From NCBI GenBank assembly GCA_035656495.1, contig DASRSL010000061.1:1-6056 (forward strand): DNA of 6,056 nt. Direction: 5' to 3'. This stretch comes from Roseiarcus sp035656495 (GTDB lineage Bacteria; Pseudomonadota; Alphaproteobacteria; Rhizobiales; Beijerinckiaceae). The notes beneath the pieces were generated by a model. The model was given only the letters and a program-made list of their open reading frames with translations. It was not told the origin of the DNA and did not search any database. Each line of letters starts with the position of its first letter. Within the stretch, counting starts at the first letter, position 1. The position numbers and the translations under genes are program-made. Of the stretch, positions 1 to 5,879 are shown one piece after another.

Positions 1-1175
1 ATCTCACGCGAGCTCTTCTGCGCAGACGGCGTCGCGGAATAGTGACGTCCTGCAACGAGGAGCCGCCCCACGCCCTTGGGCAAGAGGCAGCGATAGGGGG
101 TGTAATAGTCGCGTCCGCGCGCCACGCTGTCTGCGAAGTGCCGTCGCTCAGCGACGTCGTCCTTCGTCATCACATGGACCCCGTCGAGCAGTCGGGTCTG
201 CCGCACGCCAAGTTGCGGCGCTACGTCAACGACGAAGGCGCGCTCGAAGCCCGGCATGCGGGCGCGGGCGTAGGCGACAAGCTTTTCGATGCGCTCGCGC
301 CCCTCGAAATCGGCGCGGGTGAGATCCTCGACGACGAGGCCATCGAAGCCCGTCATGTGCGGGCAATTGCACCAGACCACGCCGGGCAAGGGCGTCTTCA
401 GCCACCATTTCTCCCACGAGCCGCCGATCAGCCGGCGCGCCTCGCGGTCGAGCGCGTGATAAGTCTCGGGCTCCTCGTATTCGAACGTCTCCGCCGCCTC
501 GACATCGACTCCGCCGAGCCGGAAAACGGTCGTGACGATATAGGCGCCGTGCACGAAAGGCGCGCCCGCGGAGGCCGCAACGTCGAGATCGCCGCTGGCG
601 TCGACCACGACGTCGCCCATGACGGCCTGTGGGCCGCTCTTGGTCTCGCAGACGGCGCCGACGATCCGGCCCTCCTCGACGATCGCCCGGCTGAACCAGG
701 AATGCAGCCTGAGTTCGACCTTCGCCTCCGCCACCATTGCGTTGCTGGCGCGCTTGAACCCGTCGGGATCGAAAGCGGCGGCGTAGCAGATCGGCTGCGG
801 CTTGATGTGGGAATGGAAGTCATAGAGGCCCCAGCGCGACCATTTGCGCCAGAGCGCAGGATCCGAGCGTCGATCCGCCTCGGGCGGCGTCACGCAAAGC
901 CCCATGCGCTCCATGCGATCGATCAGCTCCGCGCAGAGCCCGCGCACGGAAATCTCGTCGCCATTGCACATGTCGTCGAGCACGAGCACCATGCCGCCGG
1001 AGGCGAGCCCGCCGAGATAGGGATAGCGCTCGATCAGCGTGACCGATAGCCCCTCGCGCGCGCCCGCCACCGCCGCCGCCACGCCGGCAGGCCCTCCCCC
1101 CACGACGACGAGGTTGCTGCGCGAAACGACCGGAACCTGGCGCGGAGGCTCGCAAACGAAGTCGGCCCGATTCAT
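1..1175 (-). CDS. FAD-dependent oxidoreductase, FAD_oxidored-type (partial, 3' end outside window)
   Basis: The minus-strand frame stays open for 391 codons from ATG at 1175 to the window edge without a stop. The protein begins MNRADFVCEP. Residues 22-40 form a Rossmann strand with the dinucleotide motif GGGPAG (26-31), and the LIER at 47-50 ends in the usual ribose-binding position. The following YPYLGGLASGG is typical of the FAD_oxidored family (PF12831). A second FAD contact, DASGDLDVAASAG, lies at 192-204, and the C-terminal FAD segment LLVAGRHYSAT at 372-382. No Fe-S cysteine cluster is seen, so HdrA-like electron bifurcation is unlikely. Perhaps 30-70 residues are missing. A good Shine-Dalgarno AGGGAG (1182-1187) sits 6 nt before the ATG. 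As last visible gene of the importer operon, 26 bp after the permease, it probably oxidises or reduces the imported compound in the cytoplasm; the substrate cannot be read from sequence. Confidence 0.88.
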   Translation of the reverse strand, partial: MNRADFVCEPPRQVPVVSRSNLVVVGGGPAGVAAAVAGAREGLSVTLIERYPYLGGLASGGMVLVLDDMCNGDEISVRGLCAELIDRMERMGLCVTPPEADRRSDPALWRKWSRWGLYDFHSHIKPQPICYAAAFDPDGFKRASNAMVAEAKVELRLHSWFSRAIVEEGRIVGAVCETKSGPQAVMGDVVVDASGDLDVAASAGAPFVHGAYIVTTVFRLGGVDVEAAETFEYEEPETYHALDREARRLIGGSWEKWWLKTPLPGVVWCNCPHMTGFDGLVVEDLTRADFEGRERIEKLVAYARARMPGFERAFVVDVAPQLGVRQTRLLDGVHVMTKDDVAERRHFADSVARGRDYYTPYRCLLPKGVGRLLVAGRHYSATPSAQKSSRE

Positions 1176-1201
1176 CTGCTTCTCCCTGTTCACGCCCGCG
1201 T

Positions 1202-2053
1202 TCAACGGGTCTCTGCGACGTTCCACCGAAGAACCCGGCCTTCGGCCCAAGAGATGACGCCGAAGAAGGCGGCGGAAAACACTGAGCCGACGACGATGGT
1301 CGCGTAGAGCAGAGGCGAATCGAAATTGTAGGTCGCCTGTATGATCAAAGCGCCGATCCCGGTCGTGGCGCCTATCCACTCGCCGACGATCGCGCCGATG
1401 ACGGAGGTCGCCGCTGCGATCTTCAGCGCCGAGAAGAGATAGGGGAGCGCGCACTGAAGCCGAAGCTTGAAGAAAATCTCGGCCGGAGACGCGGAAAGAA
1501 TGTGCATGAGCTCCATCTGCTGCGGGCTGACCGCGCGAAGGCCGCGCGTCATGTTCACCAGCGTGGGGAAGTAGCAGATCATCGCCGCGATCGCGACCTT
1601 CGCCGACAAGCCGTTGCCGAGCAGGAGCACGAGGATCGGCGCATAGGCCATCACGGGAATCGTGTGCACCATCACCGCGATCGGGAAGAACGCCTCCTCG
1701 GCGATCCGCTGATGCACGAACACCGTCGCGGTCAGGATCGCGAGCAGATTGCCGAAGGCAAAGCCAATCAGCGCCTCGACGGCGGTCGGACCGAGATTGC
1801 TCATCAGCAATCCGAATTTATGATAGAGCACGGAAGCGACGGCGGAGGGCGCCGGCGCAATGAACGGGCGCACGTGGAAATAGGCGACCCCGACCTCCCA
1901 AAGCGCAAGGATAAGGAGGATGGCGCCGAGCGGCAACAGGAGCCGGCGCCGCGCCGCCGCGCGGGCGGACGCGATATAGGCCAATCGCGCAGCCTCTTCG
2001 TCGTTCGGCTGCGCCTTGGCGAGCCGAGCGGAGGTTAAAGCCCGCGCCGTCAT
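1202..2053 (-). CDS. ABC transporter permease, SsuC/TauC/ThiX-type (BPD_transp_1)
   Basis: This 283-residue integral membrane protein forms the channel of the importer, presumably as a homodimer because only one permease gene is present. A cytoplasmic basic N-terminus (1-37) precedes hydrophobic segments near 38-59, 90-113, 121-146, 150-166, 208-224 and 248-268. The cytoplasmic EAA loop that docks on the ATPase is at about 180-204. It keeps the ALP (202-204), but the conserved Gly of EAAxxxG is a Ser (187). The stretch after the loop, with KIAAATSVIGAIVGEW (211-226), resembles ThiX and RibX permeases more than sulfonate ones. Its ATG overlaps the TGA of the ATPase gene (ATGA), indicating translational coupling. 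GGAG at 2062-2065 lies 8 nt upstream. The family is certain; the substrate is not. Confidence 0.93.
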   Translation of the reverse strand: MTARALTSARLAKAQPNDEEAARLAYIASARAAARRRLLLPLGAILLILALWEVGVAYFHVRPFIAPAPSAVASVLYHKFGLLMSNLGPTAVEALIGFAFGNLLAILTATVFVHQRIAEEAFFPIAVMVHTIPVMAYAPILVLLLGNGLSAKVAIAAMICYFPTLVNMTRGLRAVSPQQMELMHILSASPAEIFFKLRLQCALPYLFSALKIAAATSVIGAIVGEWIGATTGIGALIIQATYNFDSPLLYATIVVGSVFSAAFFGVISWAEGRVLRWNVAETR

Positions 2054-2829
2054 CCGCAGGTCTCCAGCACCCGCCGAAGATGCGCGGCGATCTCGACGAA
2101 CTCGGGCGTTTCGCGCTGTTCGATGGCGCGCGGGTTCGCAAGGGGCACGGAGACGAGCTCGCGGACCCGGCCGGGGCTCGTGGCCATCAGCAGCACCTCC
2201 TGCCCGAGCAGCGCCGCTTCGTAGATCGAGTGCGTGACGAACACGATTGTCGCGCCGGTCCGCTCCCAGATGCGCAAAAGCTCGACGTTCAGCCGGTCGC
2301 GTGTGATCTCGTCCAGCGCGCCGAAGGGCTCGTCCATGAGCAGGAGTTTCGGATCGTCGACCAGCGCACGGGCGATCGCAACTCTCTGACGCATGCCGCC
2401 GGAGAGCTCATGGGGATAGGCGCCTTCCCATCCGACAAGACCGACGAGCGAGATGAGCTCGCGCGGATCCCGACTCGCCCGGCGGCTCCGTCCGCCGACC
2501 TCGAGCGGCAAGGCGACGTTTTGGAGCGCCGTGCGCCAGGGCAAGAGCGAAGCATCCTGAAAAACAAAACCGATTTGCCTTGCCGCGCGCGCCCTCGCGG
2601 GCGTCTCGCCAAGAACCTCGATCTCGCCCGACGTCGGCGGGATCAGATCGGAGATCACCCTGAGAAGCGTCGACTTGCCGCAGCCGGAGGGCCCGACCAG
2701 CGTCAGAAAGCCGCCGCTTCGGATGCTGAGGCTGACGCGATCGAGCGCCGTGACAGCCCCGCGCTCCGTCGCGAAACGCACGGTGACGTCTTTCAGCCGC
2801 AGGGCGACGCCGGTCGCCGGCGCTGACAT
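2050..2829 (-). CDS. ABC transporter ATP-binding protein, SsuB/TauB/ThiZ-type
   Basis: This 259-residue cytoplasmic ATPase powers the importer, working as a dimer under the permease. All catalytic motifs are intact and in order: Walker A GPSGCGKST (46-54), Q-loop Gln91 in VFQDASLLPW, signature LSGGMRQR (142-149), Walker B LLLMDEP (162-168), D-loop ALDE (171-174) and switch His200 in VFVTHS. The Q-loop context and the VTHSIYEAALL segment are typical of the nitrate/sulfonate/taurine/pyrimidine subfamily. Length is normal and no regulatory C-terminal domain is attached. The start is 6 nt after the TGA of the binding-protein gene. No strong Shine-Dalgarno is seen, so translation may depend on coupling. 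The next gene, the permease, starts inside its stop codon. Confidence 0.96.
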   Translation of the reverse strand: MSAPATGVALRLKDVTVRFATERGAVTALDRVSLSIRSGGFLTLVGPSGCGKSTLLRVISDLIPPTSGEIEVLGETPARARAARQIGFVFQDASLLPWRTALQNVALPLEVGGRSRRASRDPRELISLVGLVGWEGAYPHELSGGMRQRVAIARALVDDPKLLLMDEPFGALDEITRDRLNVELLRIWERTGATIVFVTHSIYEAALLGQEVLLMATSPGRVRELVSVPLANPRAIEQRETPEFVEIAAHLRRVLETCG

Positions 2830-2835
2830 GGCGCT

Positions 2836-3858
2836 TCAGCCGATTTTCGGCCGGTCGCCGGCCGTCATGTCCAGAATCCGGGTCGTCATGACCGCCTCGA
2901 GCTTGGGCTTGCCGGCGGCAAATTGCTTGAGCTCATCGTAGAGATCGATCTGCTCTTGCCAGACGTGCGGATCGAAGCCGGCCCACCCATAGGCCGCGGT
3001 CTTGGGCGTGAACTCGAAGCTCAACATGATCGGCGCCGCGACAAGCTCGTCAGCGCGCACCAGATTGGGATATTCCAGTACGAGGAGATCGACAGCCTTC
3101 TCGACGTTTTCCTTCGTGTAGGCCCAGCCGCGTCCGGACACCTTCAGAAACCGCGCGAGCACGTCCGGATGCTTCGCGATCGTGTCGGTCGTCGCGTAAT
3201 AGGGCAGCGCGTAGAGGCGGACGCCCCAGTCCCATAGCCGCATCTTGATGTAATCGGGTCCCAGGATCTTGAGCGCGGTCGTATTGGTGAGCCAGCCGGT
3301 GATCGCGTCCACCTGGCCGGTGACGAGCGGGCTCATGTCCGAACCCACGATGACCTTCTCGACCTTGTCCTCGGGAACGTCGTTCTTGCGCAGAAGCGCC
3401 GACAGCAGGATCTGGCCGGTGGCCTGTACTCCGACCTTGCGGCCGATCATGTCCTTCGGCGTTCGGATGGGCGTGCGCGGCAGAGAGAAGAAGGTGTAGG
3501 GATGCTCCTGCGCGCCGACGGCGAAGCAGGTCACCGGCAGCCCTTGCGAGGCCGCCAGCATCAGAGAGGGACTCGAGGACACTTGGCCCAGCTCGTAGCG
3601 GCCGGAGGCGACGATCGCGACGCCGTCGATGCTCGGGCCGCCGGGCTGGATCGCGAAGTCGATCCTCTCCTCCCTGAAATATCCGAGACGTTTGGCGACG
3701 ACCTCGCCGATCTGGTTGCCGCCCGTGATCCAGCCGAGCTGCATGTTCACGGTGTCGAGCCCGCCTGCGCCGCGAGCGACGCTCACGATCGGCAGTCCAC
3801 CCGCCGCCAGCGACGCCGCGCCAGCTTTCAGGAGACCCCGTCGGGTCAGATGAGGCAT
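2836..3858 (-). CDS. ABC transporter substrate-binding protein, NMT1/THI5-like, Tat-exported
   Basis: This is the periplasmic ligand-binding component of the importer (NMT1/THI5-like, PF09084; type 2 periplasmic-binding fold). Numbered from the upstream ATG at 3864, residues 7-13 are TRRGLLK, a twin-arginine motif. An Ala-rich hydrophobic stretch follows, with likely cleavage near ARGAGG (30-35), so it is folded before export. The mature part starts with NMQLGWITGGN. It keeps the family layout: GYF (61-63), a mid-protein GRKVGVQATG (141-150), and the hinge/second lobe from about 190. The yeast Thi5 CCCFC motif is absent, so it is a binding protein and not a Thi5 enzyme. I prefer the ATG at 3858 because GGTGG (3865-3869) is 6 nt away from it, whereas it abuts the ATG at 3864. 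It is first in the operon. The ligand is unknown; HMP-like pyrimidines, flavins and sulfonates are all possible in this family. Confidence 0.92.
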   Translation of the reverse strand: MPHLTRRGLLKAGAASLAAGGLPIVSVARGAGGLDTVNMQLGWITGGNQIGEVVAKRLGYFREERIDFAIQPGGPSIDGVAIVASGRYELGQVSSSPSLMLAASQGLPVTCFAVGAQEHPYTFFSLPRTPIRTPKDMIGRKVGVQATGQILLSALLRKNDVPEDKVEKVIVGSDMSPLVTGQVDAITGWLTNTTALKILGPDYIKMRLWDWGVRLYALPYYATTDTIAKHPDVLARFLKVSGRGWAYTKENVEKAVDLLVLEYPNLVRADELVAAPIMLSFEFTPKTAAYGWAGFDPHVWQEQIDLYDELKQFAAGKPKLEAVMTTRILDMTAGDRPKIG

Positions 3859-3864
3859 GTCCAT

Positions 3865-3869
3865 CCACC
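3865..3869 (-). promoter_or_regulatory. Ribosome binding site that decides the start of the binding-protein gene
   Basis: On the minus strand GGTGG lies exactly 6 nt before the ATG at 3858 but directly touches the ATG at 3864. Ribosome geometry therefore favours the downstream start, giving a 340-residue precursor. The twin-arginine motif is present with either start. Confidence 0.5.
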
Positions 3870-3881
3870 GCCACTTTTAGG

Positions 3882-3899
3882 CCGCCCGGCATAGGGCGG
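3882..3899 (-). other. Small hairpin in the leader of the importer operon
   Basis: CCGCCC (3882-3887) and GGGCGG (3894-3899) form a 6-bp GC stem with a 6-nt loop, about 15 nt upstream of the ribosome binding site of the binding-protein gene. It may simply be leader structure. I could not place a convincing -35/-10 promoter upstream of it, and no thiamine (CTGAGA) or FMN box is present in this leader. Confidence 0.35.
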
Positions 3900-3990
3900 A
3901 CTTTAGGACGCAACGCTAGCGAGGTTGACATGGCGTTGGGAAGCGCAAAGTTTCGCAGGCGCTCCGAGAGCGGCCGGCGCCGCCGCCTAT

Positions 3991-4030
3991 CCTCCCCTGC
4001 TTGCGGGGGAGGGGGCCGCCCGAAGGGCGG
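3991..4030. repeat. REP-like double-hairpin intergenic repeat
   Basis: Two adjacent hairpins are visible. The first (3991-4012) pairs CCTCCCC with GGGGAGG around a TGCTTGCG centre. The second (4016-4030) pairs CCGCCC with GGGCGG around a GAA loop. A G-rich tail TGGAGGGGGG follows to 4040. The CTCCCC-TGCTTGC-GGGGGAG signature followed by a GGCCGCC hairpin is familiar as a dispersed intergenic repeat in alphaproteobacterial genomes. It lies between the operon promoter region and the gene remnants. No mobility gene is attached. Confidence 0.7.
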
Positions 4031-4040
4031 TGGAGGGGGG

Positions 4041-4261
4041 TGGCGCCGTCAGGTTGCTTGGGAATTACGGGCGCGATGGGCGCGATGGAAATGGCGCCGG
4101 AAGCATTTGAAAAGGCTTAGTTCCGCGATGGGAATGGCTGGGAGGGACGGCTTCCTGTCGAACGCCCAATGGAGCGCGTCGGCGCGCGCGCCTACATGAG
4201 CCCTAAGTAGGGTTGCGCGCCATCCCGCACTTCATCGGAGGGCGCCCGTCCCGCGCGCCTT
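4041..4261. other. Non-coding stretch between two hairpin repeats; no gene recognised
   Basis: No recognisable coding region was found on either strand. The short plus-strand frames here have arbitrary basic composition and no Shine-Dalgarno. The only structures are a tandem 9-mer GGGCGCGAT (4069-4077 and 4078-4086), a short alternating GC run near 4178-4187, and the weak palindrome CCCTA-AG-TAGGG near 4201. The stretch may contain the promoter of the importer operon at its left end, but no clear promoter can be pointed out. Confidence 0.5.
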
Positions 4262-4332
4262 GGGCGGCGAGACGTCGCCCCTCCCCCGCACCGCGCCTCC
4301 GTGGGGCGGAGGGGCGGCGAGCCGCCCCTCCG
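4262..4332. repeat. Duplicated GC-rich hairpin unit
   Basis: The unit GGGCGGCGAG followed by CGCCCCTCC occurs twice, at 4262-4284 (spacer ACGT) and 4312-4331 (spacer C), offset by 50 bp. Each copy is self-complementary, and the second sits in a much longer stem. The repeats lie inside the open frame that trails the transglycosylase-like remnant, where they encode low-complexity Ala/Pro/Arg text with no family resemblance. This supports the view that the frame is not a functional gene end. Confidence 0.6.
4307..4332 (-). terminator. Strong stem-loop, possible transcription end after the remnant genes
   Basis: CGGAGGGGCGG (4307-4317) and CCGCCCCTCCG (4322-4332) form a perfect 11-bp stem closed by a CGAG tetraloop. 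It lies just past the end of recognisable similarity in the minus-strand remnant. No U-tract follows on either strand, so it is not a classical intrinsic terminator; it could act as an mRNA-stabilising REP-type stem or as a Rho-assisted end. Confidence 0.3.
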
Positions 4333-4570
4333 ACTCTGCTTGCTTCAGCGGCAGAGCGCCCGCGTAGGCCGTCCACTGGCCGAAGCCGCTCGCGACCATG
4401 TTGCGGATGACCGCGCAGACGTAGGTCTGCTCCGCCGCCGGGTTGCCGGGGCCGGCGTTGTAGCGGGCGACCGCGAGGGTCCATGAACGTCGACGGCCGC
4501 GCGGTCCATTCCGACACGCTCGCCCAGGCGATGGTCCGCCTCGCGGCGAGGTCACGAGCGCCGTTGAGAC

Positions 4571-5661
4571 CCCTGGCGCGGGCGTGGCCAGAAGCATCTT
4601 CAACCTAGGACGCAGACCGAACCAGACCGTCATCGCCGCGACGAGCACGATCGCGGCGGCGTTGACGATCGAGCCGAACTGGCGAGCGACGATTTCGACG
4701 AGCAAGGGACCCGGCGCCGGTTCGAGGTCCCGGCTCGAGTCGACGAAATCGACGACCGCAATCTTGACGACGTCGCCGCGCTGCTTGTCGAGGCCCGCCG
4801 CGGACGCGACGAGCTGCTCGATCTCCTTGACCTGAGCGGCGGCGGCCTCCGGCGAGGCTTTGTCTCCGAGCGAAGCGGTCAGCGCGACGCGATTGATCAG
4901 CACCGCGATGGAAAGGTTGCGGATCACAAAACTCGCGCTGGTCGTCTGAATGGACTTCGACGACACCTCGTAATTGGTGAGCTCCTCGCGCTTCTGCGTC
5001 TGATCGTTGGATTGCTTCTGCTCGGAGCCGGCGCCGTTCGCCTTCGGCAGATTCGCGGCGACACCCGCGGCCTGGGTTCCAGCCGCATTCTGCGAGCTCT
5101 GCTGCTCCTTCGTCACGCGCACCGACCGCTCGACCCGCTGGTCGGGATTGTAGATCGTCTCGCTTGTCTGCGTGCTGTCGGCGTTGAGCCTGGCGGCGAC
5201 GGATATCTGGAAGTTGCGCGAGCTGAGGTAGGGGTCAGCGTGCGCGTGACGCTTTCTCGGATCTCCTGCGATACTTCCTTCTCGAGCGCGAGAAGATTGT
5301 CCGGCGATTTGGCGACGGAATCCGAGCCCGAGGCGAGGAGGCGTCCATCGACGTTGAGCACCGTCACGTCATCGATCTTCATGCCGAGAACCGCCGATGC
5401 GACCAGATGGCGGATCGCCTCGCCGGTCGCCCGATCGTCGCCGCCGTCGGTGCGAAGCATCACCGACGCCGACGACGGCTGCCGCTCGCGCCGGAACGAA
5501 CCCTCGTCAGCAAGGACGATATGCACGCGCGCCGCCTTGACTGAGCGCATCATTTGGATCGTGCGGGCCAGTTCGCCTTCCAGCGCTCGCAGGCGCGTGA
5601 CGTCTTGCATGAACGACGTGTCCATAGCCGTTCGCTCTGCGCCAGGAGCTTCGCCACGCAT
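4571..5661 (-). pseudogene. fliF: fliF remnant: flagellar MS-ring protein, truncated at both ends and frameshifted
   Basis: FliF builds the inner-membrane MS ring at the base of the flagellum. Two minus-strand frames together give a clear FliF middle and C-terminal part. Frame one (from 5661) carries TSFMQDVTRLRALEGELART (about 5619-5560), KAARVHIVLADEGSFRRERQ and the HLVASAV/VDGRLL blocks down to SVTRTLTP. Frame two continues with YLSSRNFQISVAARLN, KREELTNYEVSSK, NLSIAVLINR, a RDLEPAPGP segment and the C-terminal membrane helix (4613-4675). The frames join at a C run (5231-5234) where one base seems lost. The N-terminal membrane helix and first ring-building domain, roughly 115 residues, are missing, with an in-frame TAA about 20 nt before 5661. 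The cytoplasmic FliG-binding tail is also gone, replaced by a transglycosylase-like fragment. Even with the frame repaired it could not make a working MS ring. Elsewhere the genome must hold an intact fliF if the cell swims. Confidence 0.85.
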
Positions 5662-5682
5662 GAACCCGGATGAGGGTTAGGT

Positions 5683-5699
5683 TCGGCATGGTCATTGCC
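5683..5699 (+). promoter_or_regulatory. Sigma-54-like promoter upstream of flagellin (GG-N10-GC)
   Basis: The plus-strand sequence TCGGCATGGTCATTGCC matches the sigma-54 pattern YTGGCACG-N4-TTGCW with GG at 5685-5686 and GC at 5697-5698, exactly 10 nt apart. Mismatches are the T before GG, one base of CAC and the last base. Sigma-54 drives late flagellar genes, including flagellins, in Caulobacter. Transcription would start near 5710 and give a leader of about 230 nt, which is long. The site also contains a short palindrome CGGCA-N7-TGCCG, so the match could be fortuitous. Confidence 0.4.
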
Positions 5700-5747
5700 G
5701 GGGCTTGCGCAGGAATTGCGCCCGAGCTTGCGACGGCTGGGGCGCGA

Positions 5748-5762
5748 TTAACCCGCCATTAG
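5748..5762 (+). promoter_or_regulatory. CtrA-like binding box
   Basis: TTAACCCGCCATTAG fits the CtrA consensus TTAA-N7-TTAA in 7 of 8 specified bases with the correct 7-nt gap. CtrA is the alphaproteobacterial response regulator that controls flagellar genes in many species. At a CtrA-activated promoter the box usually overlaps the -35 region; this would put transcription start near 5785-5790 and a leader of about 150 nt. No good -10 hexamer is seen (TAGGGT at 5774-5779 is the best). Confidence 0.35.
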
Positions 5763-5826
5763 GCGCTTCGTCCTAGGGTGACGCCGTCCCGTCCCAGCGC
5801 ACCCAGAACGCGCCTGCCGGAGCAAC

Positions 5827-5876
5827 ACGACGAATTAGGCTTTCGGAAGCCTAAGGGCATGCGGCCGGTTCGTCGT
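5827..5876 (+). promoter_or_regulatory. Structured 5' leader domain of flagellin mRNA: nested perfect stems
   Basis: An outer 8-bp stem pairs ACGACGAA (5827-5834) with TTCGTCGT (5869-5876). Directly stacked on its 5' side is an inner perfect 8-bp hairpin, TTAGGCTT (5835-5842) with AAGCCTAA (5847-5854), closed by a TCGG tetraloop. A weak third arm GGC/GCC (5856-5858 with 5864-5866) would complete a three-way junction. No U-tract follows, so this is not a simple terminator. It ends 62 nt before the flagellin ATG and 3 nt before the second leader stem. It does not match a riboswitch class that I recognise. Confidence 0.6.
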
Positions 5877-5879
5877 CTC

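Larger units (their letters stand above)
4232..4482 (-). pseudogene. Lytic transglycosylase (SLT/VirB1-like) C-terminal remnant
   Basis: The frame that ends at 4232 contains LAVARYNAGPGNPAAEQTYV (from about 4468), followed by CAVIRNMVASGFGQW. The ARYNAGPGN block and the YVxxVI segment after it are typical of the C-terminal end of soluble lytic transglycosylases, which cleave peptidoglycan in the periplasm. The catalytic glutamate and the GLMQ region that should come about 60-80 residues earlier are absent. Upstream text in the same frame is FliF. Similarity stops near 4350, and the remaining tail runs through GC-rich hairpin repeats. Only about 45 residues are recognisable, so this is a non-functional fragment. 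It shares one open frame with the fliF remnant, giving a chance fusion. The family call is from memory of the motif and moderately sure. Confidence 0.45.

Noticed and set aside
42..1049. Long plus-strand open frame of 335 codons
   Set aside because: It is the antisense shadow of the FAD oxidoreductase, whose minus-strand frame carries GGGPAG, DASGD and LLVAGR motifs and a proper ribosome site. The plus frame has no recognisable motif and an Arg/Ala/His-rich composition.
2080..2826. Plus-strand open frame of 248 codons
   Set aside because: It lies exactly antisense to the ABC ATPase, which has every catalytic motif. Long antisense frames are expected at this GC content.
3050..3931. Second minus-strand frame of 293 codons overlapping the binding protein
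   Set aside because: It is a +1 shadow of the binding protein, rich in Arg/Gly/Asp with no fold signature.
4069..4086. Tandem GGGCGCGAT repeat, two copies
   Set aside because: Two copies of a 9-mer in very GC-rich DNA are unremarkable, and no spacer or array structure follows. It is not CRISPR.
3930..4199. Plus-strand open frame of 89 codons after the operon leader
   Set aside because: It crosses the REP-like double hairpin, has a composition dominated by Arg, Trp and Gly, and has no clear ribosome site or family resemblance.
3865..4230. Thiamine or FMN riboswitch in front of the importer
   Set aside because: No CTGAGA-type THI-box core or FMN-box core was found on the minus strand here; only a small 6-bp hairpin at 3882-3899.
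4483..4608. Plus-strand 41-codon frame starting MNVDGRAVHSDTLAQAM
   Set aside because: A G-rich stretch precedes the ATG at poor spacing, and the frame overlaps the FliF/transglycosylase junction antisense. The text faintly recalls the start of VirB1-like enzymes, but this is too little to call.
5507..5695. Minus-strand 62-codon frame starting MTMPNLTLIR
   Set aside because: It overlaps the fliF remnant in another frame, and its text after the start is a shadow of the conserved FliF block. I considered it as the true FliF 5' continuation but saw no FliF N-terminal similarity in it.
5684..5700. Palindrome CGGCA-N7-TGCCG read as an operator
   Set aside because: It coincides with the sigma-54-like site, whose GG and GC elements create most of the symmetry. 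The 5-bp arms alone are weak evidence for a separate regulator.
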